64,000 nucleotides of DNA from Blumeriella jaapii (taxonomy: Eukaryota; Ascomycota; Leotiomycetes; Helotiales; Drepanopezizaceae): assembly GCA_009599575.1 (NCBI GenBank), contig VWND01000005.1:682001-746000 (forward strand), read 5' to 3'. A program made the position numbers and the translations under genes. Below the pieces are notes generated by a model. The model was not told the DNA's origin. It ran no database searches and saw only the letters and a program-made list of their open reading frames with translations. Positions 55,478 to 64,000 of this stretch are shown in pieces (positions within the stretch are counted from its first letter, which is position 1; each line of letters begins with the position of its first letter).

Positions 55478-56610
55478 CGTGTGCGACACGGTTAGATAGA
55501 AAGATACCCTACCTAGTAACGTATACGGATCGTTTGATTCGGGTCCTTGCACTGGGCTCATCATGCTATCTTGTCAGGATGACCGCTGGTTTTCTGACTA
55601 GCGGGTATGCATTCTCCGGGCTCGAGCGAGCCTTGAGGTCTCCACAAAGTCTGCGGGAGACTTCAACAATGCTTTTCGCACGTTTTCTTCTTCCACCGCA
55701 ATGTCGTGTATCTCTCGCAGCCCTCCCTGTTCTCCCTGATGGGCTTTCTCTCTGCTCTCGAGGGCTCCTCGTCAGCGGACTAGCACCTGGGTCCTGTCCG
55801 TTTCGCGTCAGAGTCAGCAAAGCAAGTCAGTCGAGAGCGCTCAACGCCAGGCCTCCTTCTCTCTTAAGCATAAAACATTTAATTTATTTCAAGGATTTTT
55901 CACAGGTAAGGCCTCCTTTTTTCTTAAGCATAAAATAGTCAATCTATTTCGAGGAGTTTTCACGGGTAGGTAGGTAGGTATGTGTGTGTCATTGACTACC
56001 AACCTCACCTAGCTTATTAGGTCAGGTTAGAACGGTATCATCCCTGGCTTTCAAACATCATGGGCGCTGCTGCCAATTTTCTAGCTCGACTACTTTGGTG
56101 TTGCAGAACATGGGACGTGCAAGTTTCACTGAAAGATATCATGAATAGTCGCGGTTTCTTGAGTACGGGTCTGACATTTGTGCTATGCTTGGTTCTAGAA
56201 CGGTAACAGTTCTGGCCGAATTTCTCTTGCTGAGTCTCGTAAGTACGGTGACGCTTCATTTTCAACCCTGGCGAAAACGGGTATCCTACAAGCATCGCGG
56301 TCAGGTTTTAAGATGCAGTTGACTACCGAGTTAGACTCTTCAACAGCAGTCTGCAGCCACTTCACCTCCTAGACACCAGGCGCAGAGCCACCAGCACCTG
56401 CCTCTCAGTCCATCAAGCCGTCTGCGCAGCCATCCGAGCTTCCTCCAAACGAGCGGGTGTTGTGGCATGGACGTAAGTAAACTTCTTCACAGTCCAGCTC
56501 GCAGGGTCCTGTATCGGACGCTTGTGAACCGAGGGATCGCCAATGGTGGGATCGAAGCCAGCTAGAACCAGCACCGTCAGTACAAATGCGTGCAGATACG
56601 GCACGGGCAT
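55478..56610. other. Intergenic region with a 60-bp tandem duplication
   Basis: It contains the 3' UTRs of orc4 and the 2EXR gene, the 60-bp duplication at 55849-55968, and a short GGTA/GTGT simple repeat at 55966-55989. No other gene is seen. Confidence 0.4.
55849..55968. repeat. 60-bp tandem duplication diverged mostly by transitions
   Basis: Two adjacent 60-bp units (55849-55908 and 55909-55968), both starting AGGCCTCCTT and containing TTAAGCATAAAA, differ at about ten positions. Most of the differences are C/T or A/G changes. Confidence 0.8.
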
Positions 56611-57690
56611 CTACGAACCTTTTGCCCGGAGTTTTCTCTTCACGATCCGCAACTGCTGCTCCTCGAGGATCCGGCGCAGCTCGAACGCTTCCGCCTGTTC
56701 CCATGTGATTTCTCCCATCGTTGGAAGGCTTTCTGCCGATGACCCGTCGGACGGTTGCTCGGCTTTCAACGATTTTTTCATCTCGAGAATCGTTGCTAGG
56801 CGAAATAGTTGGCTGGGGGGCTGCTTGGGTGCAACAAAGGACACATCAGCGCATCGATGGATATCGTCGCCGTGGTTCCCTATCACAAGTAGAATCTCTT
56901 CCACGCCGTGGCGGCAAATTTTGTCCATGATAAAGCCCAGCTGAAAGTAAACAGAGGTCCATTCCTTGAGGGGAAATGCTAGTCTCTTGATTCTCGGGGA
57001 GCTTCCTTTGGATGTCAGAGCAGTGATCATGTTATCCATGTCATAAGAGGTGTTTTCGTCCGCCAGATTGTCTCTGACGAAGATCGTGTGGACGTCAGAA
57101 GTGAAAAAGATGCTCTCCGTGTGGAGCGAGCCCCCCGGGCGTCGAATTGACTTGAGCAGAAGCTCCTGGTGTATCTTGGCTTCGGTACGAGATTCGTGGC
57201 ACACCTGTCGCAATGCGGAGTGGTTCTTCGTTAACGGAAGCCACTCGCACCTCGAAGAATCATCGATATCTCGCAGCTTAGCCTCTAAGCTGATGACCTT
57301 TGGGGATAGTATGGCGGTTCTCCAGATCATGCGTCGGAGCTCTATCGGAAGCTTGGGAAACTTGCCAAAGCTCACGCACCTTCCCTGCGTCACGAGCTGC
57401 AAGTCGAGGTGGGCGGTTGCTAGTTTTTGGCGAACGCCACTAACTTCTTGTCTTAACGTGCCGATAGAAGTGAGGAGTGATGCGAGTAGGTTGGCTTGGA
57501 TCTTGACGGTAGAGACACCTGAGTTTCGAGCCAACTGAAGCAAAAGATCTTCAACCTCGGGGGCGAGAGTGGTGGTGGCCGGACTTGAGGCATCTTGCGC
57601 GTGTTCGGCATCGTCAGACTGCTTCAACATTTTGTTTGTAACTCGAGCTTTTGGTGCCATGACTTTCCTAGGATTGCTGGTATCGATCAT
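56611..57690 (-). CDS. 2EXR domain protein
   Basis: This single-exon protein has up to 359 residues. The 2EXR domain, common and expanded in moulds, starts at about residue 109 with F-G-K-F-P-K-L-P-I-E-L-R-R-M-I-W-R, the typical F-x-x-L-P-x-E-L-R-x-x-I-W motif. It is followed by V-I-S-L-E and later by A-L-R-Q-V-C-H-E-S-R. Before it lies a predicted helix (E-V-E-D-L-L-L-Q-L, then I-G-T-L-R-Q-E-V). The C-terminus is a charged helix rich in Glu, Arg and Lys. The start may be at 57690 (MIDTSNPRKV) or at the second Met, 57660 (MAPKARVTNK). Function is unknown; members are often in variable, lineage-specific families. Confidence 0.8.
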   Translation of the reverse strand: MIDTSNPRKVMAPKARVTNKMLKQSDDAEHAQDASSPATTTLAPEVEDLLLQLARNSGVSTVKIQANLLASLLTSIGTLRQEVSGVRQKLATAHLDLQLVTQGRCVSFGKFPKLPIELRRMIWRTAILSPKVISLEAKLRDIDDSSRCEWLPLTKNHSALRQVCHESRTEAKIHQELLLKSIRRPGGSLHTESIFFTSDVHTIFVRDNLADENTSYDMDNMITALTSKGSSPRIKRLAFPLKEWTSVYFQLGFIMDKICRHGVEEILLVIGNHGDDIHRCADVSFVAPKQPPSQLFRLATILEMKKSLKAEQPSDGSSAESLPTMGEITWEQAEAFELRRILEEQQLRIVKRKLRAKGS

Positions 57691-60296
57691 GTTGAAAGTA
57701 AGTCACAAAGGTCGGGGAGAACTTATTCTAGGAGATGGTAAAAGGGACAAGACTGTTTTGTTGACGGGAGGCTCAGTCTCGCTTAATCCCCTTTAGCGTG
57801 CGACAAATGCGTTCAATTGTTATGCACAATAGGAAGGATACTTCGCTTAAACCTTAGAAATCAGGGTTTTCCAACCATTTGTTAGACGATTTGCTCGGAT
57901 AACTACAATGCGATAGACAATACCAAAGGGTAATTATCGGCACCTTCCAGAATGATCCGAGCCGGAATTCATCACCGCGATCCGCAGCCCGCTGCTCAAA
58001 AGCCAGCTGGAAGGTCGGACCATGTATCAGATGTCCTCCAGGAAGTGCTCCATCATTGCCCAGATTTCCGCTTAAGGTAGGAGCGTCGACATCTGATCAT
58101 GGATGCATCACTGATGCGCTCAGATCGACTAGAGAACCACTACCTCGAAGCTCATGCGAAATTCCATCTAGGGGTGGTGGACGAGAAGTCGTTGTTCCTG
58201 AGCAGTTCAACATTGCGGTGCCAGTACGACTCCAATTCAACGGGAAGATGTATGGGATCGCTACTAATGTCTAGTGCTTGGGGGGGCTATGCTCCACCTG
58301 AGAAGAAACTCGATTATCCAGTGTTCAGGTTGGCTTGTAATGTTGGCTTCGAGTGCCGGGCTGCTTGAAGTACGGTTTGAAGTAGATTCCCTATATCTTT
58401 GTAAAAACTTTGGTTTTAACAGTCTAAGACACAGGGAGAAGCCTTCTAGCATTCGTGGTTTTTGGAACACGCTGAGGTTAGTAGTAAGAGCTGGTAGTAC
58501 CTGTGGTAAATGTGATGAGGCTGTATTGCAAAAAACGGGCATCAATCCTACGCAACAGAGACCTCTCACTGCAATCAACTGTTAAGTGATTGCGAGCTCT
58601 ACAGGCTTGAAAAGGTATTCCGTGAATTGCTTGGTCTGGTGAACAAGTACTACATGCCTCTAAGCACAGAACACAGCCGACGCCGAATGATCGAGCGCTC
58701 TATGGGGATTTTCCCCATTTAATGCAAGAGCTCGTCCTACAGAACGTTCGGTTCGAGTCACTTACCAACAACTACTTCACACCTGTCTTTAACTAAAATC
58801 TTGCGTCCCTTGAGCTCAGTCACTCCGGTCCTTGGCATGTGTACAATGATATTCTCTCCCATCAACCTTGTCATGATTTTGATGGCTGACTTATCTGTCA
58901 TCCCAAATCCCTCTGCAGCTCCTGACGAAGCCCTGGATGCGTCCTCCGATACTCAATCCCCCCTAAATACAGATCTCCTTGCAATCAAGGGTACAGGCAG
59001 TGAGGCGCTGAGTTGCAAGTCTTACTCCCCCACACCTCGTACATCTGGGCACCTGCTCGAGTCTTTCGCGACAAAGCTATTCTACGATCACTTGGCACCC
59101 AACTAGTGTCACTAACGGAGATCGATACCTTCCGTAGCCAGACGGCCTACGATAATTCACCTTACTGCTGGCCCCGCCCCTTCTTAGCAGTCACCTGTGT
59201 GGTCTTACTACACGGTGCGTTGAGAGCCTTCCCTTTTCGAATAAGTCACAAGAAGGTAGCAGACTCGCCATACCTCCTCTAGCACCTCTGGCCTTCTACA
59301 GACATAAGAACATAGACTAATTATTACAATAGTGTGAGCAGCGATGGAGATACTGTCGACATGCGAGGCTCGATGCGGACTGCAAATGACTCGGCTACAC
59401 GACTAGCACTCTTTCTCTATAGAATTCGAATTGCACACCACTTTAGCCCGTGCCATCAAGCTCACCCAGGCGAATGGCTGGACAGCCCCGAGTTTTCGAT
59501 ATGGGAAGAACAGGAATGGGTCGCCTGATACCGCGGTGTGTACTCCCTTGTTGGCTGAGCCTCTGATGTGACGAAGAAGCATTTGCTGATCTTCTTGAAG
59601 TACGTTTCAGGTATTGGTTTCTCTCAATGCCTTAGGATTCATGCTGGGCAGCTATATGCCATTTTTGGTGGGGCTCTGTATCGCTACGAGGCGGGCTTGC
59701 CTTCGGGATTTGCATTGGTCTCTGTGGCCGTGATGGGATCGGCTTTCGGAATGAGGGCGTGGATAGAGGGTGCGCCCGTGAAATCAATACCGCCCATCCA
59801 TGCTGTGGCAATGCTTCAGACTGCTAGGTAGGCAAAGGAGACATCCTCGAATCGATATCAGCAAAGCGCAAGAGACCCAATTGGACTCACATTGTAAACA
59901 GTGTATCCCTCTTCGCAACTGTTCGAGAGCAACAGAAAGACTTTGTGCTTAGGACTCTTCCAACGGATAGTGATGGCGAGGGTGGGGTTGGGTTAAGTTG
60001 AGGCTGCCTGTATCCTTCGTAAAGAGCACGAATTACAGTCGTCGAGTTCGTTAGGAACTCTCTTGGCACTACTTACCTAGGTACTTAAGCCTGAACGAGG
60101 TTTAACATTCTGACCAAACAATGTACCTACATAGCGTAACGTCAACACATGATTTATGACCTATTCTCAGGTCAATGGCAACAGCCGTTCGTGAAGACTT
60201 TATTTGGCGATTGCTCTACTCTCCCCGTGCTGCCATTGACTGGACCCCCACCCTTCCTTCTGATGCACATGTACATTGCGTACACTCGTCACGACC
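57691..60296. other. Gene-poor region with unidentified open fragments
   Basis: Several plus-strand open fragments (58099-58368, 58801-59106, 59013-59282 and 59568-59831) are not interrupted quickly but have no shared start, splice pattern or domain that I recognise. They may be pieces of an inactivated gene or old element, since they lie in one orientation in different frames. I do not call them genes. Confidence 0.35.
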
Positions 60297-61969
60297 ATGT
60301 CTGTCTATGCTACAATCAGCCCTCCGCTCGAGGGCTACACGGCCTTGGTTATACTCGCTGCTGCTGCTGTTCTCTTGATCTGTTGGCAATGGCTATCTGT
60401 GAACTTGGATCCGCAAGAGCCGCCTCTGGTCAAGCCAACGATACCTCTTGTCGGGCATGTCATAGGGTTGCTCCAGTACCACGGTGGGTACTTCGACAGA
60501 CTGAGGTGTGTTACTTCTCGCATCCCCTTCACACACAGTCTAATTCTTCCGAGCGCGAGAAAATGCTTGCCAGGAGTTGCAACGCTGCCCATGATGAATG
60601 GCAAGATCTACGTGATCACCTCGCCAGCCTTCATTCAAAGCGCCTACCGCAACAAGAATCTCTCCTTCGAGCCTTTCATGGTGGAGTTCTCGCAGCGCAT
60701 GCTCGCCATTTCAGACGAGACCATGGGCTTTATCCGCAAGCAAGACTTTCTGCCAGAAGTCACCAAGCAGGTGCACAGCTCCATGTTAAGGGATCACGTG
60801 CATCGGATGAACGTCAACGCTCTGGACGACCTTGCCCAGTGTATGAATGCGGCGGGGACAACTTTGGAGCTTGACAGTCTCTATCTCTGGCTCCGAGATA
60901 TCCTCACCATGGCAACTTGCCACGCTCTGTTCGGTTCTCGCAATCCCTTGAGAGCCGAGCCGAGCTTACAGGATGCCGTGTGGTAAGCCCAGACCCTCAT
61001 ATTGGTGAGAAGTAGGCCGTTGTAACACGAATTAGGGATTTTGATGCAGGACTCCTCTCACTTACCTTAGGCATCTTGCCATCTCTGGTGGCACCGAAGG
61101 CGTACAAAGCACGCGCGGACCTCCAACAAGCCCTTAGGACTTATTATGCCAAAGACTACCATCTCGAGCCAGACGTGGCCAAACTCACCCAAAGCCGGGC
61201 CGAGTATTACAGGGAGTGTGGGATGTCGTCGCAGGAGGTTGGAAACATAGAACTCTCGCTCCTCCACGTCTCGGTCGTCAACTCTATCCCCACAACATTC
61301 TGGCTGGTGGCGTTTATCACCGCGGATTCCCTTCTCACTACGCAGCTCCGAGAAGAACTAAAGGCTCTCATCACGTGGAGCCCATCGCAGAACGACAAAC
61401 GCGAAGCGAATGTGAACGTGAGGAATCTTGAGGCCGGTTGCCCTCTCCTCGTCTCTTGCTACCGCGAGGTCATCCGACTCGTCAACTCGCAACTTGGGAA
61501 TCGGCGCGTGCTTGCCGACACCACGATCTCGGATGGCACCCACACGTATCTTCTCCGCGCTGGTACGGACGTCAACATTCCAGCCGGGGTCGTCCACCTG
61601 TCCACGGCAGCATGGGGTCCAGATGCCGCCTCGTTCAACCCGCGACGTTTCATGAAGCTCGCAGACGCGGGTCCCGCGGGCGAAAATGCGAAGGAGGAGC
61701 GGCGGGCGTACATCCCGTTTGGCGGCGGCAAACATCTGTGCCCGGGGCGAAACTTTGCCTTCGCAGAGATCCTGGGCTTCGTTGCGATTTTGGTCATGGG
61801 ATTTGATGTCCAGGGCAGAGATGGAAGTCTAAATGAGGTACCAGAGGTCAGGAGAGCCAGTCTCGGGGCAGCGATTGCGCCGCCTTTTGGGAGAGGATTG
61901 GAGATGGGGGCGAGAATCACAAGACGCCAGGGCTGGGAGGACGTCTGGTGGAAGTTCACGGCGGCTTGA
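60297..61969 (+). CDS. Cytochrome P450 monooxygenase
   Basis: This is a haem-thiolate monooxygenase anchored in the ER membrane. The exons are 60297-60505, 60560-60982 and 61036-61969, giving 521 residues. The N-terminal helix (T-A-L-V-I-L-A-A-A-A-V-L-L-I-C-W) is followed by a proline-rich hinge (P-P-L-V-K-P-T-I-P-L-V-G-H). The ExxR motif is in C-Y-R-E-V-I-R-L, and the haem loop is F-G-G-G-K-H-L-C-P-G-R with Cys446 as ligand. The F-G-G-G-K-H-x-C-P-G-R loop and the overall pattern recall fungal P450s annotated as cholesterol 7-alpha-hydroxylase-like (CYP7/CYP8 type); the substrate is unknown. The I-helix lacks the usual acidic-Thr pair: the corresponding stretch reads V-V-N-S-I-P-T-T-F-W, as in CYP7/8-like enzymes. 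The first intron is a multiple of three without a stop, so a retained-intron form would still be in frame. Confidence 0.9.
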
Positions 61970-64000
61970 TGGTCTCTGTGGCCCTTCAGTCGCTGTCTTG
62001 GCAAAGTAACATGTTTCATCATGGCCTGCTCTTCGAATCTAAAATAAGATTCCATTGCAGCTCTATTTCTTGTTAGATGTCTTGCTTATCTGCGAGCCCC
62101 AGCAACGGAGTTCACCGGCACAAGGTTTAGCACTATTGACAGATCCGAAGGACCAGAATTGTCAAACGGTCTTGAGTTCGTTCGCGCTCTCGTGGTCCGG
62201 ATAGTGGGTTGGGCGGCGAGTATCATGGAGAGGGTTCTGCAGTAAACATGTCGTTCCGAGAAGGTTTTGACGAGCCCTCGGTTCAAACGTGGCTCGCTAC
62301 GCGAAGTGGATTTGGGCCCACATCTTGTTTACTTTCATTGCGGGGGAACGGCTTTGCCTCTGGCACTTGCTCGAAGGAATCAAGTCCGTCGTCTCCAGAA
62401 CTTTTCACCGTCTTGCAAAAGATATCGTATGCTAGTGTGATGGCTGTGCCATCATCGTCTGCCAGACCCTCATCATCTGCTCGGCCTGAACCTCCTCCGT
62501 GCTTATTATCATTCCAAGATTTCCGCTCCACTCATCGCCATTTCTCGATCTTGTCTCACCATTCCTGGCTTCACCTTTCCGTCCCCCACGCCCACACACC
62601 CCGTCTCCGTGTCAGCTCAGCCATCCTCAGATCTTGATTGCCCAAGGGATGTGGGACGGGAGCCGTCTCATCAAAGCACTCTTGCTTCTTTATCGCGCTG
62701 ACCGCAAATCTGCCTACATCATTCGTAGTGCTGTAGTATCCTGTTGAACTAGCACAGAGCCATACTTCCTAGAGAAGAAGCCGAGATGACCGAAAAGCAT
62801 CGAGACGTCATCAGGTCGATGCTGCACTCCGATTCCTCCACGTCGCCGACGCCGAGGACTCGGGCTCTCGCAGCCAAGGACCTTCAGTGTAGATACGAGA
62901 TGCAAACGTACGAACCTGCACCTCTCAGCCCGCGAGTGTCGGTGAAGGGAGCCTGCTGCATGCAAGCCCTCTCGTCTGGAGTGGCGTCTCATCCACGCCA
63001 GACTTCCATCCCGATCCAGGTTTCCTGAACGTGCTCGGAGATCACGACTCACAAGCCGTGACAGCTCGCAAGCCACGACCTACAGTACTCACTACGCCTG
63101 GAAATCCAGAGCTGAGCGTGAGCACGGCATTGACGGTCATGTACGCCCCGCGTGTCGAATGTCCGTCTATCATACCAAAACCCTAGTCATCCATCTGTCG
63201 TCGGGTTCTGCTCTTGCCACAGGCCGTCTGAAAAAAAAAGGAACCCCCCTCCAGGCTTGCCGAACACCCCGAGATCGCAACACTTGCCTACGATGCCTTG
63301 CAATGCATTTCATTCCACGGCGCCGTCTCCACCCACCGATTGACACACGTGCTTCCAAGCACCTTTTCCATTCGTCCCAAACCACCCACAACATGGTGCG
63401 AGATGCCTCCGTGGATGAAGTACCAAGGGGCTGTCTAGCCCAAGAAAGAATCCGCCGGCCAGCCGGCGGCCAGGCCAGCACCCACGAGCAGATGTCAAAA
63501 TCAAGTGCTTATCAGGAAACAGGCCCGCGCTCGGCCTCGAGCGTTTCATTCTTGTCGCCGAAGAGCCGAGCTAGTCAGAGACCAGAGGATGCGCCCATGG
63601 GGTTTTGGGTTGGGAGGGCCGGTGTGATTTGCCCACTCCACTTTCACGTCGACACGCGGAGCAATCGTCCGCCGTCAGCCACACGTATCGTCCCGAGAGG
63701 GAGCGTGCCGCTGGTCCTGGAGCCGGGGAAGTACGAAGTCAGTGAGTACAGTAGGTAGGTCAGTAGGTACGGTAGTGCTCGCGCTACGGGACTCCATCGA
63801 GCGGGAAATTCTCTACCTCCTCTTTCCAATGCCGATCCCGATTCTTTCCTATCTATCTACCGGACAGTACATACCTCCCTTCTGCTCCAGCACGGTACCT
63901 CTTTGCGGCTTTGCTCGGCCGAGGCAGGCAGGCTGCTTGTGCCGTGTCCAGCCAAGCGTGTGCCAGCGATGATGTGCAATACGAGATCTCAGCAAAGGGG
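61970..64000. other. Gene-poor right end of the window
   Basis: No conserved protein is recognised in any frame. ORFs are short and overlap. A gene starting just beyond the window cannot be excluded. Confidence 0.4.

Noticed and set aside
60297..61969. Secondary-metabolite gene cluster around the P450
   Set aside because: No polyketide synthase, NRPS, terpene synthase or transferase is visible within reach. The FAD oxidase is 26 kb away, with housekeeping genes between.

Overview
This window looks like nuclear DNA of a filamentous ascomycete (Pezizomycotina). The protein-coding genes carry short GT-AG introns of about 45-160 nt, several with visible branch sites, and the gene families are typical of moulds: a CFEM-domain Pth11-like receptor, a SigF-like NTF2 protein, DUF3292, a 2EXR protein, a TALE homeobox plus C2H2 factor, and kinesin-1 with an IAK motif. 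I cannot fix the class; Leotiomycetes or Dothideomycetes would both fit. No operons are expected and none are seen.

Layout. 0.5-4.3 kb: an MFS sugar transporter and a SigF-like NTF2 membrane protein. 4.9-7.8 kb: poorly defined hypothetical ORFs, two of them short coiled-coil ORFs, with a degenerate three-copy repeat of about 122 bp. 8.5-15.4 kb: a conserved housekeeping block with kinesin heavy chain (-), Rad6/Ubc2 (-), mitochondrial acetyl-CoA acetyltransferase (+, sharing a promoter region of about 450 bp with ubc2) and a CYSTM-like Pro/Gln/Gly-rich protein (-). 15.4-24.6 kb: a repeat-rich, almost gene-free stretch with one single-pass membrane protein (19.4 kb), many palindromic TACTGTACAGTA-type motifs, long poly-G tracts, an octamer array and a perfect 18-bp hairpin. 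24.7-27.9 kb: a homeobox/C2H2 transcription factor that appears broken by frameshifts and a stop. 28.2-34.5 kb: a DUF1349-type protein, a CFEM receptor and a secreted BBE-like FAD oxidase. 35.8-42.1 kb: a 2077-residue repetitive coiled-coil protein. 43.4-44.5 kb: a mitochondrial carnitine/acylcarnitine carrier. 44.7-47.1 kb: two inverted copies of a short repeat with a conserved RNA-like fold and T-rich tails. 49.9-55.5 kb: a DUF3292 gene with a likely frameshift, then ORC4 with AT-hooks and a PHD finger. 56.6-57.7 kb: a 2EXR protein. 60.3-62.0 kb: a cytochrome P450. The remainder is gene-poor.

The genes do not form one pathway. The thiolase and the carnitine carrier both serve mitochondrial acyl metabolism but lie 30 kb apart. 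The P450, FAD oxidase and MFS transporter are isolated and do not make a recognisable biosynthetic cluster.

The most unusual material is the inverted pair of structured repeats at 44.7-47.1 kb: the two copies keep a 7-bp outer stem and an inner hairpin with a compensatory base-pair change. Next come the palindrome-rich gene desert and the giant repeat protein. All exon borders were placed by eye from splice signals, reading frame and family conservation.
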